Shown here: piece by piece, positions 10,524 to 19,185 of the stretch
How positions within the stretch are numbered: position 1 is the first letter of the stretch
Layout of the letters: each line of letters opens with the position of its first letter
Program-made: the position numbers and the translations under genes
Source of the DNA: Crossiella sp. CA-258035
GTDB taxonomy: Bacteria; Actinomycetota; Actinomycetes; Mycobacteriales; Pseudonocardiaceae
Reading direction: 5' to 3'
NCBI RefSeq assembly: GCF_030064675.1
Contig: NZ_CP116413.1
Location: 7,097,501-7,161,500 of the forward strand
Length of the DNA stretch: 64,000 nt
Notes under the pieces: model-generated
Told to the model about the DNA's origin: nothing
What the model saw: the letters and a program-made list of their open reading frames with translations, nothing else
The model's database searches: none

Positions 10524-11584
10524 GCCGTCACCACCACGGGCTCGTTCGACTCGGCGGACCGCTTGGCCGCCTCGATGACCTCCAGCGCGGCGATCGCGCT
10601 GGCCGGTTCGACCGGCAGCGGGCCGCCCGCGCGCAGCGCCGCGACCACCGCGGCGTAGAAGTCCTGGTACGCGCCGGGCTCGGTGGGCACCGGCTCGGCC
10701 TCCGCGCCGACGCCGAGCTGTCCCCAGGCCGACTGAACTTCGGTCCCCCAACCCGGTGAACCTGGAATGCCGCCCGCGGCCATCGCGTCCTCCTGCGGAT
10801 CCAGGCCGAACTTGGTGTAGCCGGCCGCGTCGCCGAGCACCCGGAAACGCGGGCCGAGCTGCGCGGACAGCGCGCTCATCCACAGGTGCGAGCGCACCCC
10901 GCCCCGGTGGGTCAGCGCGACGAAGGCGTCGTCGTCGACCTGGACACCGGCCCTGACCTGGCCCAGTTCGGCGTAGACGGAGGTCACCGGGCCGAACAGC
11001 TGGAGCGCCTGGTCGATGAGGTGCGCGCCGAGGTCGAACAGGATGCCGCCCGCTTCCTCCGCGCCGGGCAGCTCGCGCCAGTTGTCCCAGGGGGCCGGCG
11101 CCCAGCGCTCGAACCGGGACTCGAACCGGTGCACCCGGCCCAGCCGCCCGTCCTGGACGAGCTTGCGGATGGTCAGGAAATCGTTGTCCCAGCGGCGGTT
11201 CTGGAACACCGTCAGCGGCACCCCGGCCGCCCCGGCGCGCTCGGTGAGCTGCCTGGCCTGCGCGGCGCTGGGCGCGAACGGCTTGTCCACCACCACCGGC
11301 AGCCCGGCCTCGATCGCGGCCAGCGCGAGCGGCACGTGCGTGCGGTTGGGGGTGGCCACCACCACCAGGTCCAGCTCGTCCCTGGCGGCGAAGAGGTCCT
11401 CGGCGGAGCCCAGCACGCGGGTGTCCGGGTGCCGTTCGCGCAGCGCGGCCTGGCGCTCCGGGTTGGCGGTGACCACGGCGCTCAGCCGCAGACCGGGGGT
11501 GGCGGCAATGAGTGGGGCGTGGAAGACGGCGCCTGCGATGCCGTACCCGAGCACCCCGACGCGGAGATCGTCTGTGGAGACCAT
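10520..11584 (-). CDS. Gfo/Idh/MocA family NAD(P)-dependent oxidoreductase
   Basis: A 354-residue dehydrogenase of the Gfo/Idh/MocA family, acting on sugars, polyols or their derivatives. The N-terminal Rossmann domain shows GVLGYGIAGAVFH (about residues 9-21), VVVATPNRTH and VDKPFAPSAAQA, where DKP replaces the usual EKP. The second domain carries the GGILFDLGAHLIDQ motif. The start is ATG 11584 (MVSTDDLRVG); an open frame continues upstream but runs into the divergent regulator. It is coupled with the UPF0303 gene and divergent from a ROK regulator 55 bp away, which probably controls it. Confidence 0.9.
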   Translation of the reverse strand: MVSTDDLRVGVLGYGIAGAVFHAPLIAATPGLRLSAVVTANPERQAALRERHPDTRVLGSAEDLFAARDELDLVVVATPNRTHVPLALAAIEAGLPVVVDKPFAPSAAQARQLTERAGAAGVPLTVFQNRRWDNDFLTIRKLVQDGRLGRVHRFESRFERWAPAPWDNWRELPGAEEAGGILFDLGAHLIDQALQLFGPVTSVYAELGQVRAGVQVDDDAFVALTHRGGVRSHLWMSALSAQLGPRFRVLGDAAGYTKFGLDPQEDAMAAGGIPGSPGWGTEVQSAWGQLGVGAEAEPVPTEPGAYQDFYAAVVAALRAGGPLPVEPASAIAALEVIEAAKRSAESNEPVVVTA

Positions 11585-11602
11585 ATCGAGATTAAAACAA
11601 CA

Positions 11603-11616
11603 CTGTTGATTAACAG
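11603..11616. promoter_or_regulatory. 14-bp palindromic operator CTGTT-GATT-AACAG
   Basis: This inverted repeat has 5-bp arms around GATT. It lies in an AT-rich patch in the 55-bp gap between the divergent Gfo/Idh gene and the ROK regulator. Its position and symmetry fit a ROK operator that covers both promoters. Confidence 0.6.
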
Positions 11617-11639
11617 CAAGATGCCATGATCTGAAACTG

Positions 11640-12884
11640 ATGTCGGAACCGTCGACCCCGCGACCGCCTGCGAGCGGCGCCAACCTCCGCGCGCTGCGCG
11701 GCCACAACAGCACGCTCGTGCTCGACCTCATCCGCGGCACCGAGGGCCTGAGCCGGGTGGAGATCGCCCAGCGCACCGGGCTGACCGCGCAGGCGGTGTC
11801 CAAGATCGTGGGGCGGCTGATCGAGGAGGGCCTGGTCGCGGAGTCCGGTCAGGCCGCGCCGACGGTGGGCAAACCGCGCACGCTGCTGCGGCTGCTGCCC
11901 GAGGCCCGCTTCGCCCTCGGCGCGCACGTGGACCGGGACGAGCTGCGGTTCGTGCTGGTCGACCTGGCCGGCACGGTGCTGGACCGCCGCCGGGTGCCGA
12001 TGCCCGCGGTGCCCACGCCGGACGTGGTGATCCCGCTGCTCGCCCAGCACGCGCTGGGCATGGTCAGCGGTGGCGCGGTGCCGCAGGGCAAGCTGCTCGG
12101 CCTCGGCATCGGCTGCCCCGGCCCGCTGGACCACCACACCGGCGTGGTGCACCAGGCCACCCACCTGCCCGGCTGGGTGGACGTGCCGCTGCGTGACCGG
12201 GTGGCCGCGATGACCGGGCTGCCGGTGATCCTGGACAAGGACACCAACACCGCGATCGTGGCCGAGGGCTGGCGCACCGAGGGGCTCTCCGAAGCCGCGC
12301 TGGTCTACATCGGCACCGGCATCGGCGCCGGGCTGGTGCTCAACGGCGTGGTGCACCGGGGCAGCCGGACCAACGCGGGCGAGTTCGGCCACACCACGCT
12401 GCAGGCCACCGGTCCGCACTGCGCGTGCGGGCGGCGCGGCTGCGTCGAGGTGCTCTGCTCGCCGGCCACCGTGCTGGCCAGGGTGCGCCGCCGTCGCGGC
12501 ACCGGCGGGCCGCCCTCGCCGATAAACCCCGAGGTGCTGCCGGAGTTCCAGCAGCTGTGCGCGGACGCCGCGGCCGGCGACGGAGTGGCCAGGGCCGAGC
12601 TGACCAGGTCGGCCCGGCTGCTCGGCGGGGCGGTGGCCGACCTGGTGAACCTGCTCGACATCGACCAGGTGGTGCTGGCCGGGCGCGCGGTGGAGACCGC
12701 GCGGGAGTACTACGTGCGGGAGATCGAGCGGGCGCTGCGCACCCAGATCCGCTCGCCGGAGTGGCAGCCGGTCCGGGTCACCGTCTCCGACCTGGAGCAG
12801 GACCTGGTGGCCGCGGGCGCGGCGATGCTGCTGCTGTCCACCTTCTACGGGCGCCAGCAGCTGGGCCAGGCGCGCAGCGGGTGA
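11640..12884 (+). CDS. ROK family transcriptional regulator
   Basis: A 414-residue repressor-type protein. Residues about 20-62 form a winged helix (RVEIAQRTGLTAQAVSKIVG as recognition unit). The remainder is a ROK sugar-kinase-like effector domain with GIGCPGPLD (about 156), the IGTGIGAGLV phosphate loop, and a zinc-binding motif HCACGRRGCVEVLC (about 260-273). It should sense a sugar or sugar derivative and control the divergent Gfo/Idh operon through the palindrome in the gap. Its stop codon is separated from the convergent lspA stop by a single base. Confidence 0.9.
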   Translation: MSEPSTPRPPASGANLRALRGHNSTLVLDLIRGTEGLSRVEIAQRTGLTAQAVSKIVGRLIEEGLVAESGQAAPTVGKPRTLLRLLPEARFALGAHVDRDELRFVLVDLAGTVLDRRRVPMPAVPTPDVVIPLLAQHALGMVSGGAVPQGKLLGLGIGCPGPLDHHTGVVHQATHLPGWVDVPLRDRVAAMTGLPVILDKDTNTAIVAEGWRTEGLSEAALVYIGTGIGAGLVLNGVVHRGSRTNAGEFGHTTLQATGPHCACGRRGCVEVLCSPATVLARVRRRRGTGGPPSPINPEVLPEFQQLCADAAAGDGVARAELTRSARLLGGAVADLVNLLDIDQVVLAGRAVETAREYYVREIERALRTQIRSPEWQPVRVTVSDLEQDLVAAGAAMLLLSTFYGRQQLGQARSG

Positions 12885-12885
12885 G

Positions 12886-13416
12886 CTAGGCGCTCTGCTT
12901 GTCCTTCTCCAGGGTGCCGTCCAGGTTGACCCCGCGGAAGCTCAGCACCAGCAGCGAGACCGCGCCGAAGAACAGCGCGATGTCGGCCACGTTGCCGACG
13001 AACCACCCGTTGTAGTCGATGAAGTCGACCACGTGCCCCCTGGCGAAACCCGGTTCGCGGAAGAGCCGGTCCAGCAGGTGGGTGCTCGCGCCGCCGAGCA
13101 GCAGGCCCAGGGCCAGCGCCCAGCCGGTGGAGCGGACCCGCAGCGCGATCCACACCAGCGCGATCACCGCCACCCCGCTGAGGATGGCGAAGACCCAGGT
13201 CGACTCGGCGCCGAGGGAGAAGGCCGCGCCCGGGTTGTAGAGCAGCCGGAAGCGGATGAACTCCCCGATCACCGGGATCGGGGCCTGGCCGGTCAGCGCG
13301 TCGACCGCCCAGAACTTGGTCAGCTGGTCCAGCACCAGCAGCACCGCGGCCACCAGCAGCGTCAACAGCAGACGGCGGGGCGCGGCGGGGTTCGCTGGCG
13401 TGCTCTCGGTGCTCAT
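12886..13416 (-). CDS. lspA: Signal peptidase II (lipoprotein signal peptidase)
   Basis: A 176-residue protein with four membrane helices that cleaves lipoprotein signal peptides before the lipidated cysteine. Seen are DQLTKFWA in helix 1, the YNPGAAFSL motif, and both catalytic aspartates (HVVDFIDY and GNVADIALF). The conserved GGALGNLxDR box reads GGASTHLLDR, so the usual active-site-region Asn is His, and the usual FNVAD is GNVAD. This may mark an actinobacterial paralogue group rather than loss of activity. The start is ATG 13416. It is divergent from the glycosyltransferase operon and has no coupled neighbour on its own strand. Confidence 0.9.
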   Translation of the reverse strand: MSTESTPANPAAPRRLLLTLLVAAVLLVLDQLTKFWAVDALTGQAPIPVIGEFIRFRLLYNPGAAFSLGAESTWVFAILSGVAVIALVWIALRVRSTGWALALGLLLGGASTHLLDRLFREPGFARGHVVDFIDYNGWFVGNVADIALFFGAVSLLVLSFRGVNLDGTLEKDKQSA

Positions 13417-13453
13417 CACCCGACAGCGTAAGCCGATCGACCGAACCGTGTCG

Positions 13454-13471
13454 CTCCCAGCTGTCTCCCAG
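13454..13471 (+). promoter_or_regulatory. 11-bp-spaced direct repeat CTCCCAG-N4-CTCCCAG
   Basis: Two identical heptamers start exactly 11 bp apart (13454 and 13465), upstream of the glycosyltransferase operon. The same heptamer pair with the same spacing occurs at 16848-16865 just before the response regulator gene. Direct repeats one helical turn apart are typical OmpR/PhoB-type regulator sites. Confidence 0.6.
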
Positions 13472-13560
13472 CCCCGGTCCAGGCTGCTCGCAGATCCGGC
13501 GGCCATACCTGACACCGGTCGCGAGAACGCGGCCGTTCCGGTGGAGGGTTGGTGATCGAC

Positions 13561-14805
13561 ATGGGCGGTGCGGTGGTGACGCCCCGGGTTGAACGTCCAG
13601 GCGAGCGGGCGCGGACGGCGACCGTGGACATCGTGGTGCCGGTGTTCAACGAGGAGAAGGCGTTGCCCGGCTGCCTGCGCGTGCTGCACGACTACCTCAG
13701 CGCGCACTTCCCGTTCGACTGGACGATCACGGTGGCCGACAACGCCAGCACCGACGGCACACTCACCGTGGCCAGGCGGATCGCCGGGGCCGCGCCGAGG
13801 GTGCGGGTGCTGCGGCTGGAGGAGAAGGGGCGCGGGCTGGCGCTGCGCACCGCGTGGGGCTTCAGCGACGCCGACGTGGTGGTGTACATGGACGTCGACC
13901 TCTCCACCGGCCTGGACGCGCTGCTGCCGCTGGTCGCGCCACTGGTCAACGGGCACTCCGACCTGGCCATCGGATCGCGGCTGGCGGCGGGCTCGCGGAC
14001 GGTGCGCGGGCCGCGGCGGGAGCTGATCTCGCGCGGGTACAACGCGCTGGTCCGGCTCGCGCACGGCGCGCGGTTCTCCGACGCGCAGTGCGGGTTCAAG
14101 GCCGCGCGGGCCGAGGTGATCCGGCCGCTGCTGGAGCGGGTCGCGGACAACTCCTGGTTCTTCGACACCGAGCTGTTGCTGCTGGCCGAGCACAACGGGC
14201 TGCGGGTGCACGAGGTGCCGGTGGACTGGGTGGAGGACACCGACAGCCGGGTGCGGATCGCCAGGACCGCCTGGGAGGACGTGCGCGGGCTGCTGCGGGT
14301 GGCGCGGGCCAAGGCGAGGGGCACGGCCACCGTGGACGACCTGCCGCAGCGACCCGATCCGGCCCCGACCCATCCGGACGCGGTGCTGGGCCGCAGGGAC
14401 GGCGGGCTGCTGTGGCAGCTGGTGTCCTTCGGGCTGATCGGCGCACTGTCCACAGTGGCCACCGCGGCGCTGTACGCGCTGTTCCGCGGCTGGCTGGATC
14501 CATTGGCAGCCAACCTGTTCGCGCTCACCTTGACCACGATCCTGAACACCGAGGCGAACCGGCGGTTCACCTTCCTCGGCTGGACCGGCTCGAAGCGCAA
14601 GGTGCACCTGCAAGGGCTGCTGGTCTTCGCGCTGTACTACGCGCTCACTTCGGGCGCGCTGCTCGCGCTGCACGCCGCCGAGCCGGAACCCTCGCGCTGG
14701 CTGGAGGTCGCGGTGCTGCTGGGCTCCTCGGTGCTGGGCACCGCGGCCCGGTTCGTGGTGCTGCGCGGCTGGGTCTTCAAGAACCGGAAGGACAACTCGG
14801 CATGA
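13561..14805 (+). CDS. GT2 glycosyltransferase fused to a GtrA-like membrane domain
   Basis: A protein of about 414 residues that probably transfers a sugar from a nucleotide donor to polyprenyl phosphate at the inner membrane face. The N-terminal GT2 domain resembles dolichyl-phosphate glucose/mannose synthases: VVPVFNEEKALPGC, NASTDGT, the DVD metal motif (YMDVDLSTG) and DAQCGFKA. The C-terminal 120 residues form a four-helix GtrA domain, including TILNTEANRRFTF. The start is ambiguous: GGAGGG lies 12 bases before ATG 13561, and GTG 13552 or TTG 13549 are possible. It overlaps the GT39 gene (ATGA), so the two proteins probably make and use one lipid-linked sugar. Confidence 0.88.
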   Translation: MGGAVVTPRVERPGERARTATVDIVVPVFNEEKALPGCLRVLHDYLSAHFPFDWTITVADNASTDGTLTVARRIAGAAPRVRVLRLEEKGRGLALRTAWGFSDADVVVYMDVDLSTGLDALLPLVAPLVNGHSDLAIGSRLAAGSRTVRGPRRELISRGYNALVRLAHGARFSDAQCGFKAARAEVIRPLLERVADNSWFFDTELLLLAEHNGLRVHEVPVDWVEDTDSRVRIARTAWEDVRGLLRVARAKARGTATVDDLPQRPDPAPTHPDAVLGRRDGGLLWQLVSFGLIGALSTVATAALYALFRGWLDPLAANLFALTLTTILNTEANRRFTFLGWTGSKRKVHLQGLLVFALYYALTSGALLALHAAEPEPSRWLEVAVLLGSSVLGTAARFVVLRGWVFKNRKDNSA

Positions 14806-16829
14806 GCCGGATTCGTTGGCGGCACTGGACATTGCTCGCGATCTGCGGGCTGGCCACGGTGCTCTACGGCTGGGCGCTGAGCCCGCAGGGCTGGGGCAAC
14901 GCCTACTACTCGGCCGCGGTGAAGTCGATGTCGCAGAGCTTCACCCACTTCCTGTTCGCCAGCTTCGACCCGGTCGGCGTGGTCACGGTGGACAAGCCGC
15001 CGATGGGCCTGTGGCCGCAGGTGCTGTCGGTGTGGATCTTCGGCTACACCGGCTGGGCGGTGCTGCTGCCGCAGGTGCTGGCCGGGGTCGCGGCGGTGTT
15101 CCTGTTGCACCGCACCGTGCGCCGCTGGGCCGGGGAGCAGGTGGCGCTGCTGGCCGCGCTGGTGTTCGCGCTGACCCCGATCACGGTGGCGATCAACCGG
15201 GACAACAATCCGGACACCCTGCTGGTGCTGCTGCTGGTCGCCGCGGCCTACGCCTTCACCAGGGCGGTGGAGACGCAGGTCGCGCCGGGGCGGCGGACGC
15301 GGTGGTTGCTGCTGTCCGCGTTCCTGATCGGGTGCGGGTTCCTGACCAAGATGTTGCAGGCGTGGATCGTGCTGCCGGTGTTCGTGGCGGCCTACCTGGT
15401 CGCCGGGGTCGGCACGGTGCGGCGGCGGCTGCTGGACCTGCTCGCGGCGGCGGGAATGGTGGTGGCGTCCTCGTTCTGGTGGGTCGCGGTGGTGGACCTG
15501 TGGCCGGGCGAGAAGCCGTACATCGGCGGGTCCGCGGACGGGTCCGCGCTGGATCTGGTGTTGGGGTACAACGGTTTGGGGCGGATCTTCGGGCGCGGCG
15601 GTGGCGGCGGTGGCGGCGGGGGCATGCCGCCGCCGGGGGTGGAGGTGCCCAGCGGGGCGGTCATGATGGGCGGCGGCGCGTTCGGTGGCACAGCCGGTCC
15701 GTTGCGGATGTTCAACGAGCAGAACGGCGGGCAGATCAGCTGGCTGCTGCCGCTGTGCGCGGTGGCGCTGGTGCTGGCCGCGGCGACGGTGTTCCGGCGC
15801 GGGGTTTCCGGGCAGATGCGGGCGGGTTGGGTGCTGTGGGGTGGCTGGCTGCTGGTCACCGGGGCGGTGTTCAGCTTCGCGGCGGGGACCTTCCACCCTT
15901 ACTACACCACGATGTTGGCCCCCGCGGTGGCCGCGGTGTCGGCGGCCGGGGCGCGGGAGCTGTGGCGGCGGTACCGGCGGCCAGGGTTCTGGTGGGTGCT
16001 GACGCCGGTGGCGGTGGCTGGGACGGCGGCGTGGGCATTTGTGTTGGTGTCGCGGGACATCAGCTGGCAGGGGTGGGCCCGGTGGGCGACGGTGGCGGTG
16101 GCCGGGATCGCGGTGCTGGCGCTGGCGCTGGGGCGGTTGCCCAGGATCGGGGTGGCGCGGCGGGTGGGGGCGGTCGCGGCGGTGGCCGGGTTGTTGCTGA
16201 CGCCGGCGGTGTGGTCGGTGGAGAAGGCGTTCGCGGGGGCCGCCGGGGCGATGGACGGGACGAATCCGACGGCTGGGCCGGAGAGTGCCGGGCGAGGTGG
16301 GCGGGGGCCGTTGCCGCCAGGGGCTTCGGGGCCGGGCGCTGGTGGGCAGGGCGGGCAGCCGCCGAGCGGGCAGGCATCCGGCGGACAAGGGCCGGAGGGC
16401 GCACAGGGTGGCGCGGGCGGTCCTCGGCTGGTGACCGGTGGCAGGCGGTTCGGTGGGAGTGGGGCCGCGTTGTCGGCGGAGCAGAAGAAGATCCTCGCCT
16501 ACACCACCGCGAATGCCCGGGGCGCGGAGATCGTGCTGGCGGTGGAGGGCGGGTCGATGGGGGCTTCGCCGTTCCTGATCAACAGCGACGTGACCGTGAT
16601 CGGCATGGGCGGGTTCAGCGGCGGGGATCCGGCCCCCAGCCTGGACCAGCTGAGCCGGTGGCAGGCCGAGGGCAGGCTGGCCTTCGTGCTCACCGACGGC
16701 GCCTCCGGCATGCGGGTGCGGGGCGGCGAGACCGGGCGGAACACCTGGATCGTGCAGCACTGCAAGCTGGTCGAGCCGGGCGCCTACGGCGGGTCGGGTG
16801 AGCAGAAGCTGTACTCCTGTCTCACCTGA
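14802..16829 (+). CDS. GT39/ArnT-like polyprenyl-phosphate-dependent membrane glycosyltransferase
   Basis: A 675-residue integral membrane protein with about a dozen helices, of the GT39/PMT-like superfamily, moving a sugar from a lipid carrier onto an extracytoplasmic target. Family features are the first-loop region with DPVGVVTVDKPPMGLWPQ (about residues 55-72) and RDNNPDTLL (about 133). An exported loop has nine consecutive glycines (about 265-273), and a Gly/Pro/Gln-rich stretch lies at about 490-540. The C-terminal soluble domain (AEIVLAVEGGSMGASPFLIN) is typical of actinobacterial members. It is coupled to the GT2-GtrA gene by a 4-base overlap. The target may be a surface polymer or protein. 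Confidence 0.9.
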   Translation: MSRIRWRHWTLLAICGLATVLYGWALSPQGWGNAYYSAAVKSMSQSFTHFLFASFDPVGVVTVDKPPMGLWPQVLSVWIFGYTGWAVLLPQVLAGVAAVFLLHRTVRRWAGEQVALLAALVFALTPITVAINRDNNPDTLLVLLLVAAAYAFTRAVETQVAPGRRTRWLLLSAFLIGCGFLTKMLQAWIVLPVFVAAYLVAGVGTVRRRLLDLLAAAGMVVASSFWWVAVVDLWPGEKPYIGGSADGSALDLVLGYNGLGRIFGRGGGGGGGGGMPPPGVEVPSGAVMMGGGAFGGTAGPLRMFNEQNGGQISWLLPLCAVALVLAAATVFRRGVSGQMRAGWVLWGGWLLVTGAVFSFAAGTFHPYYTTMLAPAVAAVSAAGARELWRRYRRPGFWWVLTPVAVAGTAAWAFVLVSRDISWQGWARWATVAVAGIAVLALALGRLPRIGVARRVGAVAAVAGLLLTPAVWSVEKAFAGAAGAMDGTNPTAGPESAGRGGRGPLPPGASGPGAGGQGGQPPSGQASGGQGPEGAQGGAGGPRLVTGGRRFGGSGAALSAEQKKILAYTTANARGAEIVLAVEGGSMGASPFLINSDVTVIGMGGFSGGDPAPSLDQLSRWQAEGRLAFVLTDGASGMRVRGGETGRNTWIVQHCKLVEPGAYGGSGEQKLYSCLT

Positions 16830-16847
16830 TCGGGGCCATCCAGCAAG

Positions 16848-16865
16848 CTCCCAGGAAACTCCCAG
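16848..16865 (+). promoter_or_regulatory. 11-bp-spaced direct repeat CTCCCAG-N4-CTCCCAG, probable autoregulatory site
   Basis: Heptamers at 16848-16854 and 16859-16865 are identical, and the flanks are also similar (AAGCTCCCAGG then AAACTCCCAGG). The site ends 22 bp before the GTG start of the response regulator. It matches the site upstream of the GT2/GT39 operon. Confidence 0.65.
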
Positions 16866-16887
16866 GTTGGGCGGGAAGACTGGTGGC

Positions 16888-17613
16888 GTGGACACCGCTG
16901 AGCCTTCCCGCCCGGCCAGGGTGCTGGTCGTCGACGACGAGCCCAACATCCTGGAGCTGCTCTCGGCCGCGTTGCGGCTGAGCGGGTTCGAGGTGCACGC
17001 CGCGGACACCGGCGGCCGGGCGCTGGCCATCGCGCGGGAGGTCGCGCCGGACATCGTGGTGCTGGACGTGATGCTGCCGGACCAGGACGGGTTCACCCTG
17101 GCCCGGCGGCTGCGCGCGGTGCGCGAACACCTGCCGGTGCTCTTCCTCACCGCGCGGGACGGGGTGGCCGACCGGATCGCCGGGCTCACCGCCGGTGGCG
17201 ACGACTACGTGACCAAGCCGTTCAGCCTGGAGGAGGTCGTGCTGCGGCTGCGGGCGATCCTGCGGCGCACCAGGGCGGTGGCCGAACCGGCCGGTGCGAA
17301 CGGGAAGCTGCGCTACGCCGATGTGGTGCTGGACGAGGACGCGCACGAGGTGCGCCGGGGCGGCACGCTGATCACCTTGTCCCCCACCGAGTTCAACCTG
17401 CTCCGCTACCTGATCACCAACGCGGAGAAGGTGGTCAGCAAGGCGCAGATCCTGGACCGGGTGTGGAGCTACGACTTCGACGGCGACGGGCGGATCGTGG
17501 AGTCCTACATCAGCTACCTGCGGCGCAAGCTGGACTTCCGCGATCCGCCGCTGATCCACACCATCCGCGGCGTCGGCTACACCCTGCGGCTGCCCAGGAC
17601 CGGCGCTCGGTGA
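16888..17613 (+). CDS. OmpR/PhoB family response regulator
   Basis: A 241-residue response regulator. The receiver has the acidic pair VVDDEPN, phospho-acceptor Asp in VVLDVMLPDQDG (about residue 59), Thr in FLTARD and Lys in YVTKPFS. The C-terminal winged helix (about 139-235) includes LSPTEFNLLRYL and RIVESYISYLRRKL. GTG 16888 is chosen because homology begins there. It overlaps the sensor kinase by a GTGA junction. A direct repeat just upstream, shared with the glycosyltransferase operon, suggests autoregulation and control of that operon. Confidence 0.92.
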   Translation: MDTAEPSRPARVLVVDDEPNILELLSAALRLSGFEVHAADTGGRALAIAREVAPDIVVLDVMLPDQDGFTLARRLRAVREHLPVLFLTARDGVADRIAGLTAGGDDYVTKPFSLEEVVLRLRAILRRTRAVAEPAGANGKLRYADVVLDEDAHEVRRGGTLITLSPTEFNLLRYLITNAEKVVSKAQILDRVWSYDFDGDGRIVESYISYLRRKLDFRDPPLIHTIRGVGYTLRLPRTGAR

Positions 17614-19067
17614 GGCGGGCGCTCACCCTGCACGCCCGGCTGCTGCTGACCCTGCTGCTGTTGTCCGGGCTGGGGCTGGCGGTGGTCGCGGTGACCAGTC
17701 ACCTGCTGCTCGCCCAGTCCCTGATGTCCAAAGTGGACGAACAGCTGCGCGGCCTGGCCCGGCCGTTCGCCACCGACCGCCCGCCGCCGCGGATGCGCCC
17801 GCCGGAGGACCACCGCCCGGACCGGCAGCTGCCCACCGACGTCAGGGTGCTGTTCTTCAGCGCGGGCGGCGACCTGTGGGACAGCCTTGGCAACCTGCCA
17901 GGCGACACCAACGGCCCCGACCTCTCCGGTCTGGACCGCGCGAAGGCGCTGGCGCACAACGAACGGCCGTTCGAGGTGCCGGACCGTTCCGGCGGCAGCG
18001 ACTGGCGGGTGCGGGCGGAGGTGACCCCCAACGGGGACACCGTGGTCACCGCGCATTCGCTGGCCGGGCTGGACGCCACGCTCAACCAGCTGCTGCTGAT
18101 CGAGCTGGTGGTCGGCGTGCTGGTGCTGGGACTGCTGGGCGCGGCGGCCACCGCGGTGGTGCGGATCGGGCTGCGGCCGCTGACCCGGATCGAGCACACC
18201 GCGCAGGCCATCGCGGGCGGGGAGCTCGACCGGCGGGTGCCGGATGAGGATCCGCGCACCGAGACCGGGCGGCTGGGCGCGGCGCTGAACGTGATGCTCG
18301 GGCGGCTCGGCGACGCGCTGCGCGCCCGCGAGCAGTCCGAGGGCAGGCTGCGGCTGTTCGTCGGGGACGCCTCGCACGAACTGCGCACCCCGCTGACCTC
18401 GATCCGCGGCTTCGCCGAGCTGTACCGCAAGGGCGGCGCGCCGGAGCGGTCGGACGTGGACCGGATGATGAGCCGGATCGAGGCCGAGGCCAGCCGGATG
18501 GGCCTGCTGGTGGACGACCTGCTGCTGCTCGCGCAGCTGGACCAGCAGCGGCTGTTCGACTTCGCCGAGGTGGACCTGCTGGTGCTGGCCGGGGACGCCG
18601 CGCACGACGCCAGGGCGCTGGACGACGGGCGCAAGATCACCCTGGTGGCCAAGGACGGGCCGGTGCGGGTGCTGGGCGATGAGTACCGGCTGCGGCAGGT
18701 GCTGGCGAACCTGGTGACCAACGCGCTGCGGCACACCCCGGCGGGCACCCCGGTGCGGATCACGCTGACCCGCGAGTCCGCGGTGGCGCAGCGCGTGGCG
18801 CCCGCGGCGGCGGCCGGGACCGCGCCGCCGACCGGGGGCGAGGTGGCGGTGCTGGAGGTCGCCGACGACGGGCCGGGCATCCCGCCGGAGCACGCGGCGC
18901 ACGTCTTCGACCGGTTCTACCGGGCCGATCCGGGGCGCAGCCGGGCCAAGGGCGGGTCGGGACTGGGGCTGGCGATCACGGCGGCGATCGTGCACGCGCA
19001 TGGCGGGCGGGTGGAGCTGCACACCGGTCAGGGTTCGCGGTTCCGTGTGCTCTTGCCGCTTGTTTAA
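17610..19067 (+). CDS. Sensor histidine kinase (HAMP, HisKA, HATPase)
   Basis: A 485-residue transmembrane sensor. Two membrane helices (about 10-33 and 158-185) flank an extracytoplasmic domain rich in Arg/Pro/Asp. It is followed by HAMP, a HisKA box with phospho-His in DASHELRTPLTS (about 256), and an ATPase domain with LVTNALRHT (N box), DDGPGIP (G1) and GGSGLGLAI (G2). It should phosphorylate the coupled regulator; the signal is unknown but the gene order suggests the cell envelope. A Pro/Ala-rich insert interrupts the ATPase domain near residues 395-410. The GTG start overlaps the regulator stop. Confidence 0.92.
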   Translation: MRRALTLHARLLLTLLLLSGLGLAVVAVTSHLLLAQSLMSKVDEQLRGLARPFATDRPPPRMRPPEDHRPDRQLPTDVRVLFFSAGGDLWDSLGNLPGDTNGPDLSGLDRAKALAHNERPFEVPDRSGGSDWRVRAEVTPNGDTVVTAHSLAGLDATLNQLLLIELVVGVLVLGLLGAAATAVVRIGLRPLTRIEHTAQAIAGGELDRRVPDEDPRTETGRLGAALNVMLGRLGDALRAREQSEGRLRLFVGDASHELRTPLTSIRGFAELYRKGGAPERSDVDRMMSRIEAEASRMGLLVDDLLLLAQLDQQRLFDFAEVDLLVLAGDAAHDARALDDGRKITLVAKDGPVRVLGDEYRLRQVLANLVTNALRHTPAGTPVRITLTRESAVAQRVAPAAAAGTAPPTGGEVAVLEVADDGPGIPPEHAAHVFDRFYRADPGRSRAKGGSGLGLAITAAIVHAHGGRVELHTGQGSRFRVLLPLV

Positions 19068-19185
19068 CCCGATTCAGGAAATGCCAATGGGTGAGGCAAT
19101 TACCGCGAGTATTCGATTTCTGTATTGTGCGGAATGACGACTACACTTGGGCCGCTGTTCGCCGCTTGGAGAAAGCGAGCCCCGC

